This document shows, piece by piece, positions 10,001 through 25,000 of a DNA stretch of 64,000 nt; positions within the stretch are counted from its first letter, which is position 1, and the number at the start of each line of letters is the position of its first letter. Under the pieces are notes generated by a model. It searched no databases. It saw only the letters and a program-made list of their open reading frames with translations, and was not told the origin of the DNA. The position numbers and the translations under genes were made by a program. Origin of the DNA: Taudactylus pleione (Eukaryota > Chordata > Amphibia > Anura > Myobatrachidae); assembly GCA_031769625.1 (NCBI GenBank), contig JAUIMM010000202.1, forward strand, positions 7,550,001 to 7,614,000, read 5' to 3'.

Positions 10001-13000
10001 CCTCTGCAAATGACTCATGTTTCTATCTTCTCAGCAAAAGACTCCTAAGTTCCATCTTGACTGTAGACAACATCAGCAGTGGAGTAGAAGGCCAGCCATT
10101 TACCTCTTGGCATCAGGGTGGAGACCAAACAGTGGTCAAAGAAAGATTCCTTCTAAATTGGTGTACTCTACCGCTGTATTACGACACTTTATTATATTGT
10201 TTGGCATCATATTTACCTAATGTTAACTGCCGTAGCATTTTGTCCCTATATAAAATGTTGATATATCCCTGTTATGAATTGTTATCTGCTGCATTTTAAC
10301 TTTATGTTTAACATTGTTATATATGTTATACACTTTTTACCTGTATGACATAGTATAATGTGCTTATATTACCATCATGCATTGTCTATATTATTTGTAC
10401 ATTGCCGCAGTATTATGTTTTAAGATTAAATTGTAATGTAATAGTTATATGTTGTTGACTTAAGCATATTTGGCTCTGTATAAAGCATTGTTATGTATTA
10501 TGTTAATACAATGTTATCATTTGCAAAAAAGTGTTCAATAAATTAATGTATTGTGTTTATACATTGTTGTGTTGGAGAAAAGGGTCTTGATTCCCTGATT
10601 GGCTCAAAAATGTTTTAAATTTAAAATGGTGTTTCATAACTAGCTAAGCCTTAATCTTTACAGTTTGAGGCTTTCCAAAAAGGAGAAACAGTGCAAACGC
10701 ACCTGCTAAAGATCCAGCGATGGCGGCAAACCTCACAGAATGATCCTTCTTCTGACAGGTAAGTGCTACTAATGGACGTCATCTAGCAGACACTTCCTGC
10801 CAAAATACTGTGTATGCTTTGATCATCCAGAACTTTCATCCTACTGATCCTGGAGCTCCATGGGGACCCACATAGTGAACACTGTCATTCCTCTGCAAAT
10901 GACTCAGGTCTCTATCTTCTCAACAAAAGACTCCTAAGTTCCATCTTGACTGTAGACAAGATCAGCAGTGGAGAAGAAGGCCAGCCATTTACCTCTTGGC
11001 ATCAGGGTGGAGACCAAACAGTGGTCAAAGAAAGATTCCTTCTAAATTGGTGTACTCTACCGCTGTATTACGACACATTATTACATTGTTTGGCATCATA
11101 TTTACCTAATGTTATCTGCCGTAGCATTTTGTCCCTATATAAAATGTTGATGTATCACTGTTATGAATTGTTATCTGCTGCATTTTAACTTTATGTTTAA
11201 CATTGTTATATATGTTATACACTTTTTACCTGTATGACATAGTATAATGTGCTTATATTACCATCATGCATTATCTATATTATTTGTACATTGCCGCAGT
11301 ATTATGTTTTAAGATTAAATTGTAATGTAATAGTTATATGTTGTTGACTTAAGCATAATTGACTCTGTATAAAGCATTGTTATGTATTATGTTAATACAA
11401 TGTTATCGTTTGCAAAAAAGTGATCAATAAATTAATGTATTGTGTTTATACATTGTTGTGTTGGAGAAATGGGTCTTGATTCCTTGATTGGCTCAAAAAT
11501 GGTTTAAATTTAAAATGGTGTTTCATAACTAGCTAAGCCTTAATCTTTACAGTTTGAGGCTTTCCAAAAAGGAGAAACAGTGCAAACGCACCTGCTAAAG
11601 ATCCAGCGATGGCGGCAAACCTCACAGAATGATACTTCTTCTGACAGGTAAGTGCTACTAATGGACGTCATCTAGCAGACACTTCCTGCCAAAATACTGT
11701 GTATGCTTTGATCATCCAGAACTTTCATCCTACTGATCCTGGAGCTCCATGGGGTCCCACGTAGTGAACACTGTCATTCCTCTGCAAATGACTCATGTTT
11801 CTATCTTCTCAGCAAAAGACTCCTAAGTTCCATCTTGACTGTAGAAAACATCAGCAGTGGAGAAGAAGGCCAGTCATTTACCTCTTGGCATCAGGGTGGA
11901 GACCAAACAGTGGTCAAAGAAAGATTCCTTCTATATTGGTGTACTCTACCGCTGTATTACGACACTTTATTATATTGTTTGGCATCATATTTACCTAATG
12001 TTATCTGCCGTAGCATTTTGTCCCTATATAAAATGTTGATGTATCACTGTTATGAATTGTTATCTGCTGCATTTTAACTTTATGTTTAACATTGTTATAT
12101 AAGTTATACACTTTTTACCTGTATGACATAGTATAATGTGCTTATATTACCATCATGCATTGTCTATATTATTTGCACATTGCCGCAGTATTATGTTTTA
12201 AGATTAAATTGTAATGTAATAGTTATATGTTGTTGACTTAAGCACATTTGCCTCTGTATATAGCATTGTTATGTATTATGTTAATACAATGTTATCATTT
12301 GCAAAAAAGTGTTCAATAAATTAATGTATTGTGTTTATACATTGTTGTCATGGAGAAAAGGGTCTTGATTCCCTGATTGGCTCAAAAATGGTTTAAATTT
12401 AACATGGTGTTTCATAACTAGCTAAGCCTAATCTTTACAGTTTGAGGCTTTCCAAAAAGGAGAAACAGTGCAAACGCACCTGCTAAAGATCCAGCGATGG
12501 CGGCAAACCTCACAGAATGATCCTTCTTCTGACAGGTAAGTGCTACTAATGGACGTCATCTAGCAGACACTTCCTGCCAAAATACTGTGTATGCTTTGAT
12601 CATCCAGAACTTTCATCCTACTGATCCTGGAGCTCCATGGGGACCCACATAGTGAACACTGTCATTCCTCTGCAAATGACTCAGGTCTCTATCTTCTCAA
12701 CAAAAGACTCCTAAGTTCCATCTTGACTGTAGACAAGATCAGCAGTGGAGAAGAAGGCCAGCCATTTACCTCTTGGCATCAGGGTGGAGACCAAACAGTG
12801 GTCAAAGAAAGATTCCTTCTAAATTGGTGTACTCTACCGCTGTATTACGACACATTATTACATTGTTTGGCATCATATTTACCTAATGTTATCTGCCATA
12901 GCATTTTGTCCCTATATAAAATGTTGATGTATCACTGTTATGAATTGTTATCTGCTGCATTTTAACTTTATGTTTAACATTGTTATATATGTTATACACT

Positions 13001-16000
13001 TTTTACCTGTATGACATAGTATAATGTGCTTATATTACCATCATGCATTATCTATATTATTTGTACATTGCCGCAGTATTATGTTTTAAGATTAAATTGT
13101 AATGTAATAGTTATATGTTGTTGACTTAAGCATAATTGACTCTGTATAAAGCATTGTTATGTATTATGTTAATACAATGTTATCGTTTGCAAAAAAGTGA
13201 TCAATAAATTAATGTATTGTGTTTATACATTGTTGTGTTGGAGAAATGGGTCTTGATTCCCTGATTGGCTCAAAAATGGTTTAAATTTAAAATGGTGTTT
13301 CATAACTAGCTAAGCCTTAATCTTTACAGTTTGAGGCTTTCCAAAAAGGAGAAACAGTTTAAACGCACCTGCTAAAGATCCAGCGATGGCGGCAAACCTC
13401 ACAGAATGATCCTTCTTCTGACAGGTAAGTGCTACTAATGGACGTCATCTAGCAGACACTTCCTGCCAAAATACTGTGTATGCTTTGATTATCCAGAACT
13501 TTCATCCTACTGATCCTGGAGCTCCATGGGGTCCCACGTAGTGAACACTGTCATTCCTCTGCAAATGACTCATGTTTCTATCTTCTCAGCAAAAGACTCC
13601 TAAGTTCCATCTTGACTGTAGACAACATCAGCAGTGGAGTAGAAGGCAAACCATTTACCTCTTGGCATCAGGGTGGAGACCAAACAGTGGTCAAAGAAAG
13701 ATTCCTTCTAAATTGGTGTACTCTACCGCTGTATTACGACACTTTATTATATTGTTTGGCATCATATTTACCTAATGTTAACTGCCGTAGCATTTTGTCC
13801 CTATATAAAATGTTGATATATCCCTGTTATGAATTGTTATCTGCTGCATTTTAACTTTATGTTTAACATTGTTATATATGTTATACACTTTTTACCTGTA
13901 TGACATAGTATAATGTGCTTATATTACCATCATGCATTGTCTATATTATTTGTACATTGCCGCAGTATTATGTTTTAAGATTCAATTGTAATGTAATAGT
14001 TATATGTTGTTGACTTAAGCATATTTGCCTCTGTATAAAGCATTGTTATGTATTATGTTAATACAATGTTATCATTTGCAAAAAAGTGTTCAATAAATTA
14101 ATGTATTGTGTTTATACATTGTTGTGTTGGAGAAAAGGGTCTTGATTCCCTGATTGGCTCAAAAATGGTTTAAATTTAAAATGGTGTTTCATAACTAGCT
14201 AAGCCTTAATCTTTACAGTTTGAGGCTTTCCAAAAAGGAGAAACAGTGCAAACGCACCTGCTAAAGATCCAGCGATGGAGCAAACCTCACAGAATGATCC
14301 TTCTTCTGACAGGTAAGTGCTACTAATGGACGTCATCTAGCAGACACTTCCTGCCAAAATACTGTGTATGCTTTGATCATCCAGAACTTTCATCCTACTG
14401 ATCCTGGAGCTCCATGGGGACCCACATAGTGAACACTGTCATTCCTCTGCAAATGACTCAGGTCTCTATCTTCTCAACAAAAGACTCCTAAGTTCCATCT
14501 TGACTGTAGACAAGATCAGCAGTGGAGAAGAAGGCCAGCCATTTACCTCTTGGCATCAGGGTGGAGACCAAACAGTGGTCAAAGAAAGATTCCTTCTAAA
14601 TTGGTGTACTCTACCGCTGTATTACGACACATTATTACATTGTTTGGCATCATATTTACCTAATGTTATCTGCCGTAGCATTTTGTCCCTATATAAAATG
14701 TTGATGTATCACTGTTATGAATTGTTATCTGCTGCATTTTAACTTTATGTTTAACATTGTTATATATGTTATACACTTTTTACCTGTATGACATAGTATA
14801 ATGTGCTTATATTACCATCATGCATTATCTATATTATTTGTACATTGCCGCAGTATTATGTTTTAAGATTAAATTGTAATGTAATAGTTATATGTTGTTG
14901 ACTTAAGCATAATTGACTCTGTATAAAGCATTGTTATGTATTATGTTAATACAATGTTATCGTTTGCAAAAAAGTGATCAATAAATTAATGTATTGTGTT
15001 TATACATTGTTGTGTTGGAGAAATGGGTCTTGATTCCCTGATTGGCTCAAAAATGGTTTAAATTTAAAATGGTGTTTCATAACTAGCTAAGCCTTAATCT
15101 TTACAGTTTGAGGCTTTCCAAAAAGGAGAAACAGTTTAAACGCACCTGCTAAAGATCCAGCGATGGCGGCAAACCTCACAGAATGATCCTTCTTCTGACA
15201 GGTAAGTGCTACTAATGGACGTCATCTAGCAGACACTTCCTGCCAAAATACTGTGTATGCTTTGATCATCCAGAACTTTCATCCTACTGATCCTGGAGCT
15301 CCATGGGGTCCCACGTAGTGAACACTGTCATTCCTCTGCAAATGACTCATGTTTCTATCTTCTCAGCAAAAGACTCCTAAGTTCCATCTTGACTGTAGAA
15401 AACATCAGCAGTGGAGAAGAAGGCCAGCCATTTACCTCTTGGCATCAGGGTGGAGACCAAACAGTGGTCAAAGAAAGATTCCTTCTAAATTGGTGTACTC
15501 TACCGCTGTATTACGACACATTATTACATTGTTTGGCATCATATTTACCTAATGTTATCTGCCGTAGCATTTTGTCCCTATATAAAATGTTGATGTATCA
15601 CTGTTATGAATTGTTATCTGCTGCATTTTAACTTTATGTTTAACATTGTTATATATGTTATACACTTTTTACCTGTATGACATAGTATAATGTGCTTATA
15701 TTACCATCATGCATTATCTATATTATTTGTACATTGCCGCAGTATTATGTTTTAAGATTAAATTGTAATGTAATAGTTATATGTTGTTGACTTAAGCATA
15801 ATTGACTCTGTATAAAGCATTGTTATGTATTATGTTAATACAATGTTATCGTTTGCAAAAAAGTGATCAATAAATTAATGTATTGTGTTTATACATTGTT
15901 GTGTTGGAGAAATGGGTCTTGATTCCCTGATTGGCTCAAAAATGGTTTAAATTTAAAATGGTGTTTCATAACTAGCTAAGCCTTAATCTTTACAGTTTGA

Positions 16001-16778
16001 GGCTTTCCAAAAAGGAGAAACAGTGCAAACGCACCTGCTAAAGATCCAGCGATGGCGGCAAACCTCACAGAATGATCCTTCTTCTGACAGGTAAGTGCTA
16101 CTAATGGACTTCATCTAGCAGACACTTCCTGCCAAAATACTGTGTATGCTTTGATCATCCAGAACTTTCATCCTACTGATCCTGGAGCTCCATGGGGTCC
16201 CACGTAGTGAACACTGTCATTCCTCTGCAAATGACTCATGTTTCTATCTTCTCAGCAAAAGACTCCTAAGTTCCATCTTGACTGTAGAAAACATCAGCAG
16301 TGGAGAAGAAGGCCAGTCATTTACCTCTTGGCATCAGGGTGGAGACCAAACAGTGGTCAAAGAAAGATTCCTTCTATATTGGTGTACTCTACCGCTGTAT
16401 TACGACACTTTATTATATTGTTTGGCATCATATTTACCTAATGTTATCTGCCGTAGCATTTTGTCCCTATATAAAATGTTGATGTATCACTGTTATGAAT
16501 TGTTATCTGCTGCATTTTAACTTTATGTTTAACATTGTTATATAAGTTATACACTTTTTACCTGTATGACATAGTATAATGTGCTTATATTACCATCATG
16601 CATTGTCTATATTATTTGCACATTGCCGCAGTATTATGTTTTAAGATTAAATTGTAATATAATAGTTATATGTTGTTGACTTAAGCACATTTGCCTCTGT
16701 ATATAGCATTGTTATGTATTATGTTAATACAATGTTATCTTTAGCAAAAATAGATTTCAATAAATTAATGTATTGTGT
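7029..16778 (+). repeat. Eleven-monomer block of 9,750 bp (monomers 9-19)
   Basis: Monomer starts are 7029, 7918 (short), 8780, 9669, 10557, 11446, 12335, 13223, 14112, 15000 and 15889. The first six recur at a constant offset of 9,750 bp from 16779. Inside the block are shorter periodicities. Monomers 12 and 13 (9669, 10557) resemble 16 and 17 (13223, 14112) at about 3,555 bp, and 14 (11446) resembles 19 (15889) at 4,443 bp. Private marks include TACAAC near 7543, GTAGAAGG near 10084 and TTTAAACG in the exon-like block of 16 and 18. Monomer 17 has a small deletion near 14278 that shifts the exon frame. Confidence 0.88.
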
Positions 16779-19700
16779 TTATACATTGTTGTGTTTGAGA
16801 AAAGGGTCTTGATTCCCTGATTGGCTCAAAAATAGCTTAAATTTAAAATGGTGTTTCATAACTAGCTAAGCCTTAATCTTTACAGTTTGAGGCATTCCAA
16901 AAAGGAGAAACAGTGCAAACGCACCTGCTAAAGATCCAGCGATGGCGGCAAACCTCACAGAATGATCCTTCTTCTGACAGGTAAGTGCTACTAATGGAAG
17001 TCATCTAGCAGACACTTCCTGCCAAAATACTGTGTATGCTTTGATCATCCAGAACTTTCATCCTACTGATCCTGGAGCTCCATGGGGTCCCACATAGTGA
17101 ACACTGTCACTCCTCTGCAAATGATTCAGGTCTCTATCTTCTCAACAAAAGACTCCTTAGTTCCATCTTGACAGTAGACAAGATTAGCAGTGGAGAAGAA
17201 GGCCAGCCATTTACCTCTTGGCATCAGGGTGGAGACCAAACAGTGGTCAAAGAAAGATTCCTTCTAAATTGGTGTACTCTATCGCTGTATTACAACACAT
17301 TATTACATTGTTTGGCATCATATTTACCTAATGTTATCTGCCGTAGCATTTTGTCCCTATATAAAATGTTGATGTATCACTGTTATGAATTGTTATCTGC
17401 TGCATTTTAACTTTATGTTTAACATTGTTATATATGTTATACACTTTTTTCCTGTATGACATAGTATAATGTGCTTATATTACCATCATGCATTATCTAT
17501 ATTATTTGTACATTGCCGCAGTATTATGTTTTAAGATTAAATTGTAATGTAATAGTTATATTTTGTTGACTTAAGCATATTTGCGTCTGTATAAATCATT
17601 GTTATGTATTATGTTAATACAATGTTATCATTTGCAAAAAAGTGTTCAATAAATTAATGTATTGTGTTTATACATTGTTGTGTTGGAGAAAAGGGTCTTG
17701 ATTCCCTGATTGGCTCAAAAATGGCTTAAATTTAAAATGGTGTTTCATAACTAGCTAAACCTTAATCTTTACAGTTTGAAGCTTTCCAAAAAGGAGAAAC
17801 AGTGCAATCGCACCTGCTAAAGATCCAGCGATGGTGGCAAACCTCACAGAATGATCCTTCTTCTGACAGGTAAGTGCTACTAATGGACGTCATCAGGCAG
17901 AAACTTTCTGCCAAAATACTGTGTATGCTTTGATCATCCAGAACTTTCATCCTACTGATCCTGGAGCTCCATAGGGTCCCACGTAGTGAACACTGTCATT
18001 CCACAGCAAAAGACTCCTAAGTTCCATCTTGACTGTAGACAACATCAGCAGTGGAGAAGAAGGCCAGCCATTTACCTCTTGGCATCAGGGTGTAGACCAA
18101 ACAGTGGTCAAAGAAAGATTCCGTCTAAATTGGTGTACTCTACTGCTGTATTACGACACTTTATTACATTGTTTGGCATCTTATTTACCTAATGTTATCT
18201 GCCGTAGCATTTTGTCCCTTTATAAAATGTTGATGTATCACTATTATGAATTGTTATCTGCTGCATTTTAACTTTATGTTTAGCATTATTATATATGTTA
18301 TACACTTTTCACCTGTATGACATAGTATAATGTGCTTATATTACCATCATGCATTGTCTATATTATTTGTACATTGCCGCAGTATTATGTTTTAAGATTA
18401 AATTGTAATGTAATAGTTATATGTTGTTGACTTAAGCACATTTGCCTCTGTATATAGCATTGTTATGTATTATGTTAATACAATGTTATCTTTTGCAAAA
18501 ATAGATTTCAATAAATTAATGTATTGTGTTTATACATTGTTGTGTTGGAGAAAAGGGTCTTGATTCCCTGATTGGCTCAAAAATAGCTTAAATTTAAAAT
18601 GGTGTTTCATAACTAGCTAAGCCTTAATCTTTACAGTTTGAGGCTTTCCAAAAAGGAGAAACAGTGCAAACGCACCTGCTAAAGATCCAGCGATGGCGGC
18701 AAACCTCACAGAATGATCCTTCTTCTGACAGGTAAGTGCTACTAATGGACGTCATCTACCAGACTCTTCCTGCCAAAATACTGTGTATGCTTTGATCATC
18801 CAGAACTTTCATCCTACTGATCCTGGAGCTCCATGGGGTCCCACATAGTGAACACTGTCATTCCTCTGCAAATGACTCAGGTCTCTATCTTCTCAACAAA
18901 AGACTCCTTAGTTCCATCTTGACTGTAGACAAGATCAGCAGTGGAGAAGAAGGCCAGCCATTTACCTCTTGGCATCAGGGTGGAGACCAAACAGTGGTCA
19001 AAGAAAGAGTCCTTCTAAATTGGTGTACTCTACCGCTGTATTACGACACATTATTACATTGTTTGGCATCATATTTACCTAATGTTATATGCCGTAGCAT
19101 TTTGTCCCTATATAAAATGTTGATGTATCACTGTTATGAATTGTTATCTACTGCCTTTTAACTTTATGTTTAACATTTTTACATATGTTATACACTTTTC
19201 ACCTGTATGACATAGTATAATGTGCTTATGTTACCATCATGCATTATCTATATTATTTGTACATTGCCTCAGTATTATGTTTTAAGATTAAAATGTAATG
19301 TAATAGTTATATTTTGTTGACTTAAGCATATTTGCCTCTGTATAAAGCATTGTTATGTATTATGTTAATACAATGTTATCGTTTGCAAAAAAGTGTTCAA
19401 TAAATTAATGTATTGTGTTTATACATTGTTGTGTTGGAGAAAAGGGTCTTGATTCCCTGATTGGCTCAAAAATGGTTTAAATTTAACATGGTGTTTCATA
19501 ACTAGCTAAGCCTAATCTTTACAGTTTGAGGCTTTCCAAAAAGGAGAAACAGTGCAAACGCACCTGCTAAGGATAAAGCGATGGCGGCAAACCTCACAGA
19601 ATGATCCTTCTTCTGACAGGTAAGTGCTACTAATGGACGTCATCTAGCAGACACTTCCTGCCAAAATACTGTGTATGCTTTGATTATCCAGAACTTTCAT

Positions 19701-22085
19701 CCTACTGATCCTGGAGCTCCATGGGGTCCCACGTAGTGAACACTGTCATTCCTCTGCAAATGACTCATGTTTCTATCTTCTCAGCAAAAGACTCCTAAGT
19801 TCCATCTTGACTGTAGACAACATCAGCAGTGGAGTAGAAGGCCAGCCATTTACCTCTTGGCATCAGGGTGGAGACCAAACAGTGGTCAAAGAAAGATTCC
19901 TTCTAAATTGGTGTACTCTACCGCTGTATTACGACACTTTATTATATTGTTTGGCATCATATTTACCTAATGTTAACTGCCGTAGCATTTTGTCCCTATA
20001 TAAAATGTTGATATATCCCTGTTATGAATTGTTATCTGCTGCATTTTAACTTTATGTTTAACATTGTTATATATGTTATACACTTTTTACCTGTATGACA
20101 TAGTATAATGTGCTTATACTACCATCATGCATTGTCTATATTATTTGTACATTGCCGCAGTATTATGTTTTAAGATTAAATTGTAATGTAATAGTTATAT
20201 GTTGTTGACTTAAGCATATTTGCCTCTGTATAAAGCATTGTTATGTATTATGTTAATACAATGTTATCATTTGCAAAAAAGTGTTCAATAAATTAATGTA
20301 TTGTGTTTATACATTGTTGTGTTGGAGAAAAGGGTCTTGATTCCCTGATTGGCTCAAAAATGGTTTAAATTTAAAATGGTGTTTCATAACTAGCTAAGCC
20401 TTAATCTTTACAGTTTGAGGCTTTCCAAAAAGGAGAAACAGTGCAAACGCACCTGCTAAAGATCCAGCGATGGCGGCAAACCTCACAGAATGATCCTTCT
20501 TCTGACAGGTAAGTGCTACTAATGGACGTCATCTAGCAGACACTTCCTGCCAAAATACTGTGTATGCTTTGATCATCCAGAACTTTCATCCTACTGATCC
20601 TGGAGCTCCATGGGGACCCACATAGTGAACACTGTCATTCCTCTGCAAATGACTCAGGTCTCTATCTTCTCAGCAAAAGACTCCTAAGTTCCATCTTGAC
20701 TGTAGACAAGATCAGCAGTGGAGAAGAAGGCCAGCCATTTACCTCTTGGCATCAGGGTGGAGACCAAACAGTGGTCAAAGAAAGATTCCTTTTAAATTGG
20801 TGTACTCTACCGCTGTATTACGACACATTATTACATTGTTTGGCATCATATTTACCTAATGTTATCTGCCGTAGCATTTTGTCCCTATATAAAATGTTGA
20901 TGTATCACTGTTATGAATTGTTATCTGCTGCATTTTAACTTTATGTTTAACATTGTTATATATGTTATACACTTTTTACCTGTATGACATAGTATAATGT
21001 GCTTATATTACCATCATGCATTATCTATATTATTTGTACATTGCCGCAGTATTATGTTTTAAGATTAAATTGTAATGTTATAGTTATATGTTGTTGACTT
21101 AAGCATAATTGACTCTGTATAAAGCATTGTTATGTATTATGTTAATACAATGTTATCGTTTGCAAAAAAGTGTTCAATAAATTAATGTATTGTGTTTATA
21201 CATTGTTGTGTTGGAGAAATGGGTCTTGATTCCCTGATTGGCTCAAAAATGGTTTAAATTTAAAATGGTGTTTCATAACTAGCTAAGCCTTAATCTTTAC
21301 AGTTTGAGGCTTTCCAAAAAGGAGAAACAGTGCAAACGCACCTGCTAAAGATCCAGCGATGGCGGCAAACCTCACAGAATGATCCTTCTTCTGACAGGTA
21401 AGTGCTACTAATGGACGTCATCTAGCAGACACTTCCTGCCAAAATACTGTGTATGCTTTGATCATCCAGAACTTTCATCCTACTGATCCTGGAGCTCCAT
21501 GGGGTCCCACGTAGTGAACACTGTCATTCCTCTGCAAATGACTCATGTTTCTATCTTCTCAGCAAAAGACTCCTAAGTTCCATCTTGACTGTAGAAAACA
21601 TCAGCAGTGGAGAAGAAGGCCAGTCATTTACCTCTTGGCATCAGGGTGGAGACCAAACAGTGGTCAAAGAAAGATTCCTTCTATATTGGTGTACTCTACC
21701 GCTGTATTACGACACTTTATTATATTGTTTGGCATCATATTTACCTAATGTTATCTGCCGTAGCATTTTGTCCCTATATAAAATGTTGATGTATCACTGT
21801 TATGAATTGTTATCTGCTGCATTTTAACTTTATGTTTAACATTGTTATATAAGTTATACACTTTTTACCTGTATGACATAGTATAATGTGCTTATATTAC
21901 CATCATGCATTGTCTATATTATTTGCACATTGCCGCAGTATTATGTTTTAAGATTAAATTGTAATGTAATAGTTATATGTTGTTGACTTAAGCACATTTG
22001 CCTCTGTATATAGCATTGTTATGTATTATGTTAATACAATGTTATCTTTTGCAAAAAGAGAGTTCAATAAATTAATGTATTGTGT
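16779..22085 (+). repeat. Partial second copy of the 9,750-bp block (monomers 20-25)
   Basis: These six monomers match monomers 9-14 one for one at an offset of exactly 9,750 bp. They share rare variants such as TACAAC, the CCTTTATAAAATG form in monomers 10 and 21, and CTATATTGG with GAAAAC in monomers 14 and 25. The match stops near 22040, where monomer 25 ends with an AAAAAGAGAGTTC tail instead of AAAAAAGTGTTC. Monomer 24 (20307) is unusual: a K-type body with the intact CTCAGCAAAAG acceptor. Confidence 0.88.
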
Positions 22086-25000
22086 TTATACATTGTTGTG
22101 TTGGAGAAAATGGTCTTGATTCCCTGATTGGCTCAAAAATGGCTTAAATTTAAAATGGTGTTTCATAACTAGCTAAGCCTTAATCTTTACAGTTTGAGGC
22201 TTTCCAAAAAGGAGAAACAGTGCAAACGCACCTGCTATAGATCCAGCGATGGCGGCAAACCTCACAGAATGATCCTTCTTCTGACAGGTAAGTGCTACTA
22301 ATGGAAGTCATCAAGCAGACACTTCCTGCCAAAATACTGTGTATGCTTTGATCATCCAGAACTTTCATCCTACTGATCCTGGAGCTCCATGGGGTCCCAC
22401 ATAGTGAACACTGTCATTCCTCTGCAAATGATTCAGGTCTCTATCTTCTCAACAAAAGACTCCTTAGTTCCATCTTGACAGTAGACAAGATTAGCAGTGG
22501 AGAAGAAGGCCAGCCATTTACCTCTTGGCATCAGGGTGGAGACCAAACAGTGGTCAAAGAAAGATTCCTTCTAAATTGGTGTACTCTACCGCTGTATTAC
22601 GACACATTATTACATTGTTTGGCATCATATTTACCTAATGTTATCTGCCGTAGCATTTTGTCCCTATATAAAATGTTGATGTATCACTGTTATGAATTGT
22701 TATCTGCTGCATTTTAACTTTATGTTTAACACTGTTATATATGTTATACACTTTTTACCTGTATGACATAGTATAATGTGCTTATATTACCATCATGCAT
22801 TATCTATATTATTTGTACATTGCCGCAGTATTATGTTTTAAGATTAAATTGTAATGTAATAGTTATATGTTGTTGACTTAAGCATATTTGCCTCTGTATA
22901 AAGCATTGTTATGTATTATGTTAATACAATGTTATCGTTTGCAAAAAAGTGTTCAATAAATTAATGTATTGTGTTTATACATTGTTGTGTTGGAGAAAAG
23001 GGTCTTGATTCCCTGATTGGCTCAAAAATGGCTTAAATTTAAAATGGTGTCTCATAACTAGCTCAACCTTAATCTTTACAGTTTGAAGCTTTCCAAAAAG
23101 GAGAAACAGTGCAATCGCACCTGCTAAAGATCCAGCGATGGCGGCAAACCTCACAGAATGATCCTTCTTCTGACAGGTAAGTGCTACTAATGGAAGTCAT
23201 CAGGCAGAAACTTCCTGCCAAAATACTGTGTATGCTTTAATCATCCAGAACTTTCATCCTACTGATCCTGGAGCTCCCTTGGGTCCCACGTAGTGAACAC
23301 TGTCATTCCACAGCAAAAGACTCCTAAGTTCCATCTTGACTGTAGACAACATCAGCAGTGGAGAAGAAGGCCAGCCATTTACCTCTTGGCATCAGGGTGG
23401 AGACCAAACAGTGGTCAAAGAAAGAATCCTTCTAAATTGGTGTACTCTACTGCTGTATTACGACACTTTATTACATTGTTTGGCATCATATTTACCTAAT
23501 GTTATCTGCCGTAGCATTTTGTCCCTATATAAAATGTTGATGTATCACTATTATGAATTGTTATCTGCTGCATTTTAACTTTATGTTTAGCATTATTATA
23601 TATGTTATACACTTTTCACCTGTATGACATAGTATAATGTGCTTATATTACCATCATGCATTGTCTATATTATTTGTACATTGCCGCAGTATTATGTTTT
23701 AAGATTAAATTGTAATGTAATAGTTATATGTTGTTGACTTAAGCACATTTGCCTCTGTATATAGCATTGTTATGTATTATGTTAATACAATGTTATCTTT
23801 TGCAAAAATAGATTTCAATAAATTAATGTATTGTGTTTATACATTGTTGTGTTTGAGAAAAGGGTCTTGATTCCCTGATTGGCTCAAAAATAGCTTAAAT
23901 TTAAAATGGTGTTTCATAACTAGCTAAGCATTAATCTTTACAGTTTGAGGCTTTCCAAAAAGGAGAAACAGTGCAAACGCACCTGCTAAAGATCCAGGGA
24001 TGGCGGCAAACCTCACAGAATGATCCTTCTTCTGACAGGTAAGTGCTACTAATGGACGTCATCTAGCAGACACTTCCTGCCAAAATACTGTGTATGCTTT
24101 GATCATCCAGAACTTTCATCCTACTGATCCTGGAGCTCCATGGGGTCCCACATAGTGAACACTGTCATTCCTCTGCAAATGACTCATGTCTCTATCTTCT
24201 CAACAAAAGACTCCTTAGTTCCATCTTGACTGTAGACAAGATCAGCAGTGGAGAAGAAGGCCAGCCATTTACCTCTTGGCATCAGGGTGGAGACCAAACA
24301 GTGGTCAAAGAAAGATTCCTTCTAAATTGGTGTACTCTACCGCTGTATTACGACACATTATTACATTGTTTGGCATCATATTTACCTAATGTTATATGCC
24401 GTAGCATTTTGTCCCTATATAAAATGTTGATGTATCACTGTTATGAATTGTTATCTGCTGCATTTTAACTCTATGTTTAACATTGTTACATATGTTATAC
24501 ACTTATCACCTGTATGACATAGTATAATGTGCTTATGTTACCATCATGCATTATCTATATTATTTGTACATTGCCGCAGTATTATGTTTTAAGATTAAAT
24601 TGTAATGTAATAGTTATATTTTGTTGACTTAAGCATATTTACCTCTGTATAAAGCATTGTTATGTATTATGTTAATACAATGTTATCGTTTGCAAAAAAG
24701 TGTTCAATAAATTAATGTATTGTGTTTATACATTGTTGTGTTGGAGAAAAGGGTCTTGATTCCCTGATTGGCTCAAAAATGGTTTAAATTTAACATGGTG
24801 TTTCATAACTAGCTAAGCCTAATCTTTACAGTTTGAGGCTTTCCAAAAAGGAGAAACAGTGCAAACGCTTCTGCTAAAGATCCAGCGATGGCGGCAAACC
24901 TCACAGAATGATCCTTCTTCTGACAGGTAAGTGCTACTAATGGACGTCATCTAGCAGACACTTCCTGCCAAAATACTGTGTATGCTTTGATCATCCAGAA

